Shown one piece after another: positions 5,902-11,875 of a stretch of DNA of 30,291 nucleotides. The notes beneath the pieces are model-generated. The model did not search any database and was not told the origin of the DNA. It saw only the letters and a list, made by a program, of their open reading frames with translations. Both the position numbers and the translations under genes were made by a program. How positions within the stretch are numbered: the stretch's first letter is position 1; the number at the start of each line of letters is the position of its first letter. The DNA comes from a virus: positions 1-30,291 of IMG/VR virus record IMGVR_UViG_3300029267_000360; one strand, given 5' to 3'.

Positions 5902-6287
5902 TTACTAATTACCGTGACCTGATTTTTTTCCTGAGGATGCGGCGGATTATGCTTGACCTGTCGCAGCCAGCCCTTGCTGACATCACTGGAATATCCGTAT
6001 CTTCTCTGAGGAAATACGAGCAGGGTCAACACTCGTTGCACCTGCCTCGTCTTCTTGAATTGTGCGATGCCCTTGACTGCCAGCTTGCGATCATCCCCCT
6101 TGAGTTGCAGACTGACGAGTTCAAGTCTATGGTCAAGGGTACGATTGAGGACGAGATCGACTTTCAACTTATAGCAAAGAACAGGCGCAAGGCTGGTGGA
6201 GCAAGGGATCATTCGTTGATTCCTAAATTGTTTAGGGCTACTGGTCTTGGCCGAGGTACATGGCGACCGAATGGCAAGAAGAAATAA
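5895..6287 (+). CDS. XRE/Cro-CI family HTH regulator with basic C-terminus
   Basis: A 130-residue protein. Residues about 6-65 form an XRE-type HTH: an initial helix (YRDLIFFLRMRRIMLDLS), QPALADITGISVSSLRKYEQ, then HLPRLLELCDALDCQLAIIP. The start is TTG at 5895, overlapping the upstream stop, because later ATGs (5937, 5949) would remove the first helix; a GGAAG lies 7 bases upstream. The C-terminal half is unlike CI cleavage domains: it is basic and ends in NGKKK, so it may bind nucleic acid. Probable repressor or activator of the early region. Confidence 0.82.
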   Translation: MLVTNYRDLIFFLRMRRIMLDLSQPALADITGISVSSLRKYEQGQHSLHLPRLLELCDALDCQLAIIPLELQTDEFKSMVKGTIEDEIDFQLIAKNRRKAGGARDHSLIPKLFRATGLGRGTWRPNGKKK

Positions 6288-6609
6288 GTACGGTGCTAAG
6301 AAGACCGAGGTAGATGGCATCCTGTTTGATTCAAAGGCTGAGTCCAGAAGGTATCTAGTACTCAAAGCCCTTGTCGAACAAGGTGACATCTGGGGTTTGG
6401 AACTTCAGCCTGAATACACATTCCCGATTGATGGACGGGAACTTAGGTATCCATCGAAGCGAGTCGTAAAGTATCGAGCCGACTTCCGATACCAGACACC
6501 AGACGGTGAGGTAGTAGAGGATGTAAAAGGGTTCGATACCATTACTTCAAGAATCAAGCGTAGCCTAGTGGCGCATATTCACAACATCGAGGTAAAGATA
6601 ATCCAATGA
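6271..6609 (+). CDS. DUF1064-type PD-(D/E)XK nuclease-like protein
   Basis: A 112-residue protein that matches the DUF1064 pattern: RRNKYGAKKTEVDGILFDSK then AESRRY, LELQPEYTFPI, KYRADFRY and VVEDVKG. The Glu in SKAE, the Asp in YRADF and the E...K of VEDVKG fit a PD-(D/E)XK metal site, so an endonuclease acting on branched or damaged DNA is likely (family knowledge plus inference). ATG 6271 was chosen over TTG 6247 because it starts at the conserved N-terminus. It overlaps the upstream gene by 17 bases and the next by ATGA. Confidence 0.85.
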   Translation: MARRNKYGAKKTEVDGILFDSKAESRRYLVLKALVEQGDIWGLELQPEYTFPIDGRELRYPSKRVVKYRADFRYQTPDGEVVEDVKGFDTITSRIKRSLVAHIHNIEVKIIQ

Positions 6610-6968
6610 ACTATCCTGATTGGCTAGACACCGAAGCATGGGCTGAGTACAAGCAACATCGCATCGAGATTAAAAAACCCTTAACCCCACTAGCTGAAAG
6701 CAAAATGATTAAGAAGCTAGGTCAGATTGTTAACGAGGTTAACGCAACACAGCAGCAAGTAATCGACCAGTCCATCGAGTACGGTTGGATTGGTTTGTTT
6801 CCACCGAAGGAGTTGACTCATGCACATAAGCAAACTACTAAGCCAGCCTTTAACTCAACCGCAGCAGCATACCGAGAACTCCAAGCCCTTGGGTACACAA
6901 CTGGATTCGAGGAGGAAGCAAGCGGTCAATCACCTGTTCGCCAAAATGTCGTTAATCTTCGGGACTAA
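6606..6968 (+). CDS. Replication protein C-terminal-like domain
   Basis: A 120-residue protein whose first 70 residues (DWLDTEAWAEYKQHRIEIKK, PLTPLAESKM, IDQSIEYGWIGLFPPKE) match the small helical domain usually found at the C-terminus of phage replication-initiation or primosomal (O-like) proteins. Here it stands alone; no origin-binding winged helix is joined to it. The remainder is less ordered. It starts on ATGA with the nuclease gene and shares 149 bases, in another frame, with the next gene. It probably acts with the P-like protein in loading the host helicase. Confidence 0.75.
   Translation: MNYPDWLDTEAWAEYKQHRIEIKKPLTPLAESKMIKKLGQIVNEVNATQQQVIDQSIEYGWIGLFPPKELTHAHKQTTKPAFNSTAAAYRELQALGYTTGFEEEASGQSPVRQNVVNLRD
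6807..6819 (+). promoter_or_regulatory. Start signal of the P-like gene inside its neighbour
   Basis: AAGGAG followed by TTGACTC and ATG at 6820. The same SD-TTGACT-ATG arrangement precedes the genes starting at 4476, 5046, 8280 and 9636, which supports this as the true start even though it lies within another reading frame. Confidence 0.7.
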
Positions 6969-7284
6969 ATGGGCTAACAACTTCCCGACTACCGAAGTAG
7001 AAATGATGGCGAAGCGGGAGTGGTATGATGCACTCGATGGGCTGACCCCTATGCAACTACGCACTGCCGTGGATAAGGTTCGGCAAGAATGTGAATGGCC
7101 GCCTTCGATTGCTGAGTTTTTGAGGTACACAAAAACCGAGAAGCGTGACCCATGCCACCGTATGCTTGAAGCGTTGCCACCCCCAAAGGCTGATCCTGAG
7201 GTAGCAAAGAAAGCCCTTGAGATCATACGATCAGGCCATCTCCCAAGCAGGGAGGAGGCACTAAAAACTTTAGCCTCTACCTAA
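6820..7284 (+). CDS. Lambda P-like helicase loader
   Basis: A 154-residue protein. After a polar N-terminus of about 30 residues it shows FAKMSLIFGTKWANNFPTTE, an alternation REWYDALDGLTPMQLRTAVD and WPPSIAEFLRY, the pattern of phage lambda replication protein P, which delivers the host DnaB helicase to the phage origin. The start 6820 rests on its SD-TTGACT-ATG signal; a start at 6945 would keep the conserved part but has no SD. The C-terminal end reaches to within 80 bases of the convergent ardC gene. Confidence 0.78.
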   Translation: MHISKLLSQPLTQPQQHTENSKPLGTQLDSRRKQAVNHLFAKMSLIFGTKWANNFPTTEVEMMAKREWYDALDGLTPMQLRTAVDKVRQECEWPPSIAEFLRYTKTEKRDPCHRMLEALPPPKADPEVAKKALEIIRSGHLPSREEALKTLAST

Positions 7285-7362
7285 TCGCTTCTAGGTACTT
7301 GCGGCTGGCTTGATCCACCAGCGGGGCGCAACGGATCGCTCTCCTCTAGTTCACTAATCAGG

Positions 7363-8280
7363 TTAAGCAGCAAGGCGAGCGCCGCTTTGCTCGCTTGAAT
7401 CTGATTCTCCAGCCAGCTCGCGACCATCCTGAGTTCCTGTACTCGATCCATGCTGCACCTCCATTACATAGTCAGCCGCGATCTCGGCTAGCTTGGATGC
7501 ACGGACGATGGCTGTGCTGTCATCCTTCAATACCTTAATCCAGCTAGCAATATATTCTGGGTGTTGTAACTCACCGTTAATGCCGAGTCTAGCGCATAGA
7601 AATGCGGACCCTAACTCAGCTACAAGTTCTTCTCGTGCGTAGTCTGGCGATCCGAAGAAGCCATTGAATGGACGGTCAAGGCGTGTCTTGTGGCCTGACC
7701 AGTGGGTGATCTCATGAAGCAGGGTGCTGTAATAGTTCTCAGCATCCTCGAATCGACTGCGGTCAGGCATTCCAATGTAGTCGTCATGCACATTGAAGTA
7801 GGCTCGGTCGCCTCCAGTGCGCAGGTCGATCTTGTGCTTGTGGACTAGGCTCTCGGCCTCGACCAGTGGATTCCATTCGTGCTGTGGCAGGGTCGGCATG
7901 ACAGCCTCGATGCCATCTATCTGGGCGATGTTGAATACGGTATAGCCTCTTGCAAGCAGCGTCTTCTTGATGTTGCCAGTGTCTGGGTCTACCTTCTCCA
8001 TTGGTTTCCAGAACACAACGGTCGTACCCTTCTCGCCCTTGCGTACCTGACCACCACGCTCCTGTGCCTGCTTATATGTACACCACATGGGATGCTCGTA
8101 CTTGTTAATTTCTGCGGCAGCCCAGAGTTGCAGCACATTAACACCACGGTATGCCTTGCCAGTGTGCAGGTTCTTGGGCGTGCCTTCACCGGGTAGCGTA
8201 GCCCACGGCTTGACCCACGGTGCAACACCTGCTTCCAGTTGCTCGATGATGCTATTGGTAATCTGCTTGTAGATACTCAT
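7363..8280 (-). CDS. ardC: ArdC-type antirestriction protein with zinc metallopeptidase domain
   Basis: A 305-residue protein. Residues 1-130 match the ArdC N-terminal single-strand DNA-binding domain (SIYKQITNSIIEQLEAGVAP, WVKPW, AYRGVN, GEKGTTVVFWK). Residues about 150-280 are a zincin domain with the HEITH motif at 189-193 and a following EELVAELGS whose Glu is a likely third zinc ligand. ArdC of conjugative plasmids protects incoming DNA from restriction. ATG 8280 has GGGG-TTGACT before it. Last gene of the small-protein operon, about 25 bases past the preceding stop; the C-terminal 30 residues are Ser/Gly-rich and probably disordered. Confidence 0.92.
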   Translation of the reverse strand: MSIYKQITNSIIEQLEAGVAPWVKPWATLPGEGTPKNLHTGKAYRGVNVLQLWAAAEINKYEHPMWCTYKQAQERGGQVRKGEKGTTVVFWKPMEKVDPDTGNIKKTLLARGYTVFNIAQIDGIEAVMPTLPQHEWNPLVEAESLVHKHKIDLRTGGDRAYFNVHDDYIGMPDRSRFEDAENYYSTLLHEITHWSGHKTRLDRPFNGFFGSPDYAREELVAELGSAFLCARLGINGELQHPEYIASWIKVLKDDSTAIVRASKLAEIAADYVMEVQHGSSTGTQDGRELAGESDSSEQSGARLAA

Positions 8281-8305
8281 AGTCAACCCCTTTAATATCA
8301 ACTAG

Positions 8306-8515
8306 TTACATTGCATCGGATGCTCGATAGCATCGCTTCAAGATGTCCGCTACAAACTCTAGTTCGCTACGATTGAACACAACTCTTGTCGGTTTCTTTT
8401 GTTCATCGTCTTCGTAGAGTTCAAGCGATACATATCCTTCTCGGCAGTCGGTCACGAGGAACAGCTTGCGCTCTCCGTTTGTGACTGAGTGCGTTACAAA
8501 TCTACCTTTATTCAT
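8306..8515 (-). CDS. Small unknown protein, early operon
   Basis: A 69-residue protein of mixed charge, beginning MNKGRFVTHSVTNGERKLFL and with beta-strand-like spacing (LVTDC, YVSLELYEDD, TRVVFN) and a C-terminal helix with a cysteine. The frame is open much further upstream, but that part only mirrors the next gene; the ATG at 8515 overlaps that gene's end (GATGAATAA) and gives coupled translation. No family recognised. Located directly before ardC. Confidence 0.75.
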   Translation of the reverse strand: MNKGRFVTHSVTNGERKLFLVTDCREGYVSLELYEDDEQKKPTRVVFNRSELEFVADILKRCYRASDAM

Positions 8516-8732
8516 CTTCCATTTGCTCCAAACATTCGGACAGGGCAACTTCCAAGGATTCTTTGATCCGCGACCAGTCAATGTCCTCCATGTATTCAGA
8601 ACACGCATTCCACTCAGCGGTGTTAATGTGTTCGGCTTCCTCGAAGTGACTCTGATCCCACCATGCCGCAACAATGTAGTCTTCTGGATCATAATATTTG
8701 GTTAGATGATTGATTAACTCACCGACTTTCAT
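8508..8732 (-). CDS. Small acidic protein, early operon
   Basis: A 74-residue, very acidic protein (LSECLEQMEDE at the end; many Asp, Glu and Trp), starting MKVGELINHLTKYYDPEDYI. The beginning resembles a small fold often seen in phage early proteins with 'VGELIxxLxxxxDPEDxVV'. Strong acidity could mean DNA mimicry or binding to a host enzyme, but this is inference. GGAGG precedes the ATG at a 7-base spacing and the start overlaps the upstream stop as ATGA. Confidence 0.8.
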   Translation of the reverse strand: MKVGELINHLTKYYDPEDYIVAAWWDQSHFEEAEHINTAEWNACSEYMEDIDWSRIKESLEVALSECLEQMEDE

Positions 8733-8914
8733 TTGCTTGCCTCCTCGATGGCTTGGGCTATGCGTTCCATACGCCCCTTGATTTCACGGTACTCGTCCAC
8801 AATCCTGCCCGCTCTGCCCATGCTGACCGTGGATTGAAGCTGCTGTTTCAGTACGATCAGCCGCTCATCCATGTCGGCATAGATCATTTCGAGTTCATCA
8901 ATTACTGGATTCAT
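8729..8914 (-). CDS. Small coiled-coil protein, early operon
   Basis: A 61-residue, wholly helical, acidic protein (IDELEMIYADMDERLIVLKQ, then IVDEYREIKGRMERIAQAIE), probably a short coiled-coil dimer. ATG 8914 has AGGAGG at good spacing, so longer in-frame starts to 8965 are not needed. It overlaps the upstream gene by 17 bases and the downstream gene by ATGA. No family recognised. Confidence 0.8.
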   Translation of the reverse strand: MNPVIDELEMIYADMDERLIVLKQQLQSTVSMGRAGRIVDEYREIKGRMERIAQAIEEASK

Positions 8915-9089
8915 GGTCTTCCTCCTGCTGGCGTTGGTGTTCATACTCGAATCGGTCTTGGTCATTGGGTCTGTCTTCGTCCATTTTTATCCTCGATATG
9001 GTTGCGTTGAGTTGGGTGAATCCGTCAAGGATCTCGTCAAACAGTGGGTGTAACCCACGGTACTGCTCGATGTCACTCTGATTCGGCAT
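8898..9089 (-). CDS. Small charged protein, early operon
   Basis: A 63-residue protein starting MPNQSDIEQYRGLHPLFDEI, with a helical middle (FTQLNATISRIKMDED) and a highly charged, Gln/Glu-rich tail (EHQRQQEEDHES). GGAGG is placed well before ATG 9089; the frame is open to 9269 but those residues are the shadow of neighbouring genes. No family recognised. It overlaps the genes on both sides. Confidence 0.78.
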   Translation of the reverse strand: MPNQSDIEQYRGLHPLFDEILDGFTQLNATISRIKMDEDRPNDQDRFEYEHQRQQEEDHESSN

Positions 9090-9276
9090 AGTTTTCCTCC
9101 ATCTTTTCCCAATAGAACAGGCAGTCTTCTGCTTCAGTTGCTTCGCACTCCCATCCGCCCGGACTGTCTGGCCCATTGGATTCATAGCGTCCGTAGTCGC
9201 AGCGTGAACAGTAATCACCGAGCGGCTCGTAGATTTTGTATGCGTGATCCCATACATCTTGGATGTCAATCTTCAT
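9073..9276 (-). CDS. Four-cysteine small protein, possible zinc binder
   Basis: A 67-residue acidic protein with a CSRC pair (YCSRCDYGRYES), then GGWECEATEAEDCLFYWEKM: four cysteines in a CxxC...C...C arrangement that could hold one zinc. GGAG lies 7 bases before ATG 9276. Zinc-ribbon-like small phage proteins often bind host polymerase or nucleases, but no family can be named here. Overlaps both neighbours. Confidence 0.8.
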   Translation of the reverse strand: MKIDIQDVWDHAYKIYEPLGDYCSRCDYGRYESNGPDSPGGWECEATEAEDCLFYWEKMEENYAESE

Positions 9277-9460
9277 CGCTGTTCTCCAGTAGCCAGTTGC
9301 CCAGCAGATATACGATCTGCTCTGCCTCGAACTTCCAAAGCGTATGCTCTGTCTGTCCAATCCTAAGTACAGCCTCACCCTTGAATTCAGTCTTCTCGAA
9401 CTGGATGAATCCATTGGATTCGACTGGCGAATCAATCGCTTCGATAGTGTGTCTAGTCAT
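9266..9460 (-). CDS. Small unknown protein, early operon
   Basis: A 64-residue acidic protein (MTRHTIEAIDSPVESNGFIQ at the start) with strand-like first half (GEAVLRIGQTEHTLWKFEAE) and a C-terminal helix ending NSDED. ATG 9460 has GGAG-TATTAACA upstream, similar to the leader of the first operon gene. A longer form from 9484 overlaps the preceding gene and lacks an SD. No family recognised. Confidence 0.75.
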   Translation of the reverse strand: MTRHTIEAIDSPVESNGFIQFEKTEFKGEAVLRIGQTEHTLWKFEAEQIVYLLGNWLLENSDED

Positions 9461-9462
9461 TG

Positions 9463-9636
9463 TTAATACTCCATGCAGTGCCAATCGTCATAGAACATGA
9501 TGCGTTCCTCGGCTTTCTGCTTCGCCGTTGTTTGCCCTGAGTATTCATCCCAAGGTTCGTACTCCAATCCGCAGGCTATCGACTCGTTCTTGTACTCAAG
9601 CCATTGGGTGTAGAGATCATCAAGATCATTTTCCAT
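9463..9636 (-). CDS. 57-residue acidic protein, early operon
   Basis: A short frame, MENDLDDLYTQWLEYKNESI... ending in DDWHCMEY, rich in Asp, Glu, Tyr and Trp. It begins with GAGAG-TTGACT-ATG, the recurring early start signature, and its stop lies 2 bases from the next gene's ATG. Its placement fills the gap in the operon exactly. Function unknown; small acidic early proteins often inhibit host enzymes, which is only a general expectation. Confidence 0.75.
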   Translation of the reverse strand: MENDLDDLYTQWLEYKNESIACGLEYEPWDEYSGQTTAKQKAEERIMFYDDWHCMEY

Positions 9637-9671
9637 AGTCAACTCTCCCTCTGTTAATGAGTGTTAGTATA

Positions 9672-9690
9672 TGACAATTAATGCTTGTCA
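9672..9690. promoter_or_regulatory. Operator-like inverted repeat
   Basis: TGACAA (9672-9677), 7 bases, TTGTCA (9685-9690) form a perfect inverted repeat around the stop of the TM-protein gene and just before a TATACT on the minus strand. CTTGTCAACAAG at 9684-9695 is a second overlapping palindrome. A -35 at correct spacing is poor (TTGTTG), so this is a candidate regulatory site, not a proven promoter. Confidence 0.4.
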
Positions 9691-9839
9691 ACAAGTGTGA
9701 ATTTCCTGCGTTTTCTACGCGGAGTCCAGCCCCTTGGTTTCGTGTAAAAAACCACCGACCAGACCAGCCCCACTAATGACAGGCCAGCGAGCCATGTAGC
9801 GAGCCACAGTGCTACCTCGAATGTTTCTTGTTCGGTCAT
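9678..9839 (-). CDS. 53-residue single-TM membrane protein
   Basis: The frame encodes a short acidic N-terminus (MTEQETFE), a hydrophobic segment at about residues 9-32 (rich in Leu, Ala, Val, Trp) and a strongly basic C-terminus (PRGWTPRRKRRKF). Positive charge after the TM predicts N-out/C-in topology. GGAGG precedes the ATG by 7 bases. Early phage inner-membrane proteins of this type can block superinfection or alter the membrane; no family is recognised. Confidence 0.78.
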   Translation of the reverse strand: MTEQETFEVALWLATWLAGLSLVGLVWSVVFYTKPRGWTPRRKRRKFTLVDKH

Positions 9840-9906
9840 GTTCCTACCTCCAGTTAGCCAAAAAAGGGGTTGAGCAGTTTAGAGTCTTGCTCAGGACTGT
9901 CATGTA

Positions 9907-10323
9907 TTACTCAGGCTTAGCTAGTCTTTCCAACACCGCCTGGGCTTCGAGCGCAGCGGCTGTCTGGGTCTTGTCCAGAGTTGACTCTGGCGTAGCTTGG
10001 TAAGGCTTCCACTCTTCACCGAACAGGTCGGAGTAGGATTCCTTCGCTACGATACCCAGTCGAGTCAACTCGTCCTGCTGGTCGGCAAGGTTGTTAAGGA
10101 ACTGAGTCTTGGCCTGTAGCTGAGCGTCCTCAATCTCGGACCCAGTGAAATGTTCGAGCTTGTTACGAAGTTCGTAACTAATGTCACTGATCTTCTGCTC
10201 GGTGGTCTTGATCCACCGAGATTCAGGACGGGTCATGTAGATCATCAGGCCAATCAGACGCTTCTGGTTGAACTCAGACATTGCATCGACTTCTGCGAAG
10301 ATGTTTTCGATCATGTTTTTCAT
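9907..10323 (-). CDS. First gene of the leftward early operon, unknown function
   Basis: A 138-residue helical, acidic protein starting MKNMIENIFAEVDAMSEFNQ, with a predicted coiled-coil middle (EDAQLQAKTQFLNNLADQQD) and an Ala-rich end (TAAALEAQAVLERLAK). GGAG-TATTTACC precedes the ATG. It contains two symmetric GTTGAC-centred palindromes (9976-9989 and 10061-10072). No known domain is seen. Its position nearest the inferred operon start suggests early, high expression. Confidence 0.8.
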   Translation of the reverse strand: MKNMIENIFAEVDAMSEFNQKRLIGLMIYMTRPESRWIKTTEQKISDISYELRNKLEHFTGSEIEDAQLQAKTQFLNNLADQQDELTRLGIVAKESYSDLFGEEWKPYQATPESTLDKTQTAAALEAQAVLERLAKPE

Positions 10324-10454
10324 GGTAAATACTCCAGATGTTAATGAGAAAAGAGGCTGAGCGAGTGTGTGCCCGCCTCAGGGGGGGAGGAGGAGCGCAC
10401 GATTCACATACCCCTGCAAAGGTCCGCGAACGCGGACGAATAGATAGACCATGC

Positions 10455-10526
10455 GCTGTCAAAGAAAAATCGAGGAAGGCTGCCGCAAGCGAAGCGAAGC
10501 GGAATACCTCTATTTTTATTGACAGC
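10455..10526. repeat. Long inverted repeat with outward TTGACA boxes
   Basis: GCTGTCAA (10455-10462) pairs with TTGACAGC (10519-10526); the arms continue inward through an A5T/AT5 stretch and GAGG/CCTC with one bulge, giving about 20 paired bases per arm. The apex contains CCGC/GCGG around GAAGC direct repeats. Both arm ends read TTGACA outward, but no good -10 lies at normal spacing on either side. Confidence 0.65.
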
Positions 10527-10914
10527 AGGCGTTAGCTGAATCGGGCGCTATGATCGGACCCCCGGCGGCACGCATACCGGAGTTCGAGCGAGTAACGCGA
10601 CTATGCGGGACGCATAGACGCTTACAGGGAGCCAGACTCGTCACCCGATTCACTATGTTCATCCGGTTCTTGAGTCGGCTCCGGGAGCGAGTTGCAGAGC
10701 GGTCGCCATCGAGCGTTCCGACCGAGTGGCGAGGGAGGAAAAGCGGGCAACAATAGTCCGCTGCGCAGAGCGCAGACAGGACACCTACTTGGCTAACACC
10801 GAGACACGGCAGTGCAGGTTTTCCAGAAACACCGTGGCAGAATGAGAAATGTCAGTAACCACTATCAGTATTGGTACTGGCATTACTAGGGAAAACCCTA
10901 TAGCTACTGGGATA

Positions 10915-10943
10915 TTGACAGTGAAATGGAATGGTGCTCTATT
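10915..10943 (+). promoter_or_regulatory. Likely promoter of the late genes
   Basis: TTGACA (10915-10920), 17-base spacer, TCTATT (10938-10943): a perfect -35 and a 4/6 -10. Transcription would begin near 10950, ahead of the small terminase gene. A second candidate, TTGACA at 10983 with TACAGT 18 bases on, would start at or just after the proposed ATG. Confidence 0.55.
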
Positions 10944-11000
10944 TAACTTAATCGTAACTGGTAAGAAACACCCGGAACAGGGTTGACACGAATTACTGGT

Positions 11001-11414
11001 ATGTCATACAGTCTGTTCATGGATGTCGATAACGATAAACAGATGGTCACTACACAGTCCGGGCGAGTGCAGCCACTCACGGATCAGCAGGCCGAACTGG
11101 TGAGCCTGATGACGAGCACTTCATGGAGCAAAGCACAGATCGCTGAGCAAATGGGTGTAAGTCCCGACTGGATCTACCAAACAGTACGAAAACCCCATAT
11201 CAAAGAAGCGATCAGTGCCGCTATATCAGATGGATTGATAAGTGGTGCTGCAAGAGCCTTAGGACGCATCACTGAACTTGTCGAGCACAAATCAGGGTAC
11301 GTAGCTTTAGAGGCGAGTAAGGATTTACTTGATCGGGCTGGCTTTAAACCAGTGGATCGTGCACAGGTAGCGGTTGCTGGTGATGTCAAGATTCAGATCG
11401 ACCTAGGGGGTTAA
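11001..11414 (+). CDS. terS: Probable terminase small subunit
   Basis: A 137-residue protein with a homeodomain-like HTH (LTDQQAELVSLMTSTSWSKA, QIAEQMGVSPDWIYQTVRKP) and, further on, EASKDLLDRAGFKP, which is typical of phage small terminase subunits that recognise the packaging site and recruit the large subunit. It is the first gene of the late operon, upstream of terL. The start is uncertain: TTG 10983, ATG 11001 and ATG 11019 are in frame and none has a strong SD; I chose 11001. TACTGG repeats in the upstream 130 bases could be its binding site. Confidence 0.68.
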   Translation: MSYSLFMDVDNDKQMVTTQSGRVQPLTDQQAELVSLMTSTSWSKAQIAEQMGVSPDWIYQTVRKPHIKEAISAAISDGLISGAARALGRITELVEHKSGYVALEASKDLLDRAGFKPVDRAQVAVAGDVKIQIDLGG

Positions 11415-11473
11415 AAACCGTCATGTTGATTCCCGTGATGGTACAACCCACTAGCAATAACCCACCAAGTTCA

Positions 11474-11538
11474 TTAACACCCCGCCCAGAAATTATTTTC
11501 CTGCTGTAGGGGTCGTTAACAAATGGTGCTGTAGCACC
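11474..11538 (+). other. Two hairpins in the leader between terS and the next gene
   Basis: TTAAC-A-CCCC (11474-11483) pairs with GGGG-TC-GTTAA (11509-11519). It is followed by GGTGCT-GT-AGCACC (11525-11538). The second hairpin, with its CGCGA tail, recurs before terL. They fill most of the 149-base gap 11415-11563 and may control translation or mRNA processing. Confidence 0.55.
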
Positions 11539-11563
11539 GCGAACGAAGTAAAACGGAGTGAGC

Positions 11564-11875
11564 ATGCTGGATGTAACTGAGACCAAGAAGCGTTTAAGGG
11601 ATTTTGTAAATCGTTTGTCTGCTGACTTTGGTGACTACAATCACCTGACCCAGTTCAATCGGAAGATGGACGAGGCGGAGAAGATTCTGGAGTATATTGA
11701 GGACAAGATTATTGCCCGGAATGAGCGGGCGCATGAGGCGGTCACTCAGGTCAGTACTAAGAAGAAGGAAAAGGCAGATGGAAATGATGCAGCCAGCGAT
11801 GGAACCGATGCCGCGCCAGACTCCAGCGGAGATGCGGGAGATGAAGGCGCAGCCAGCAAGACCGACCCCAAGTGA
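11564..11875 (+). CDS. Unknown late protein with acidic tail
   Basis: A 103-residue protein: a helical, charged N-terminal part (LRDFVNRLSADFGDYNHLTQ to about residue 60), then a low-complexity acidic tail of Asp, Gly, Ala and Ser (from about residue 70). ATG 11564 was preferred over GTG 11558 because CGGAG lies 5 bases upstream. Its last 98 bases overlap the start of the lysozyme-like gene in another frame, and this overlap coincides with the low-complexity tail. No family recognised; the position next to terS suggests packaging or assembly. Confidence 0.72.
   Translation: MLDVTETKKRLRDFVNRLSADFGDYNHLTQFNRKMDEAEKILEYIEDKIIARNERAHEAVTQVSTKKKEKADGNDAASDGTDAAPDSSGDAGDEGAASKTDPK

Larger units (their letters stand above)
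10324..10982. other. GC-rich structured non-coding region
   Basis: About 660 bases without a credible gene. It holds several perfect hairpins: GTCCGCG/CGCGGAC at 10422-10437, a long arm pair at 10455-10526, CTATGCG/CGCATAG at 10601-10617 and CTGCGC/GCGCAG at 10761-10775, plus a G7 run at 10381-10387. The part up to about 10780 is visibly richer in G+C than the flanking genes. The remainder (10800-10982) is AT-richer, with CAGTA/TACTG and TAGGG/CCCTA hairpins, TACTGG repeats and a promoter. Candidates: replication origin, packaging site, structured RNA. Confidence 0.7.

Noticed and set aside
7369-7391. Hairpin at the end of ardC as terminator
   Set aside because: AGCAAGGCG/CGCTTTGCT stem overlaps the last codons and no T-run follows.
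7879-8272. Plus-strand frames across ardC
   Set aside because: Shadows of a gene with complete ArdC motifs on the minus strand.
8516-8692. Long forms of the genes ending at 8306, 8898 and 9073
   Set aside because: The N-terminal extensions only mirror the neighbouring genes in another frame; good SDs or couplings exist at 9089 and 9276, and coupling at 8515.
9860-9893. Terminator after the gene 9907-10323
   Set aside because: TGAGCA/TGCTCA stem is weak and separated by six bases from the T-run; at most an attenuator.
10575-10600. tRNA suggested by a TTCGAG loop-like sequence
   Set aside because: No acceptor stem, anticodon arm or CCA end could be placed around it.
10550-10756. 68-codon plus-strand frame in the GC-rich region
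   Set aside because: No SD, Arg/Pro-rich random-looking composition and it runs across hairpins; better explained as chance in GC-rich DNA.
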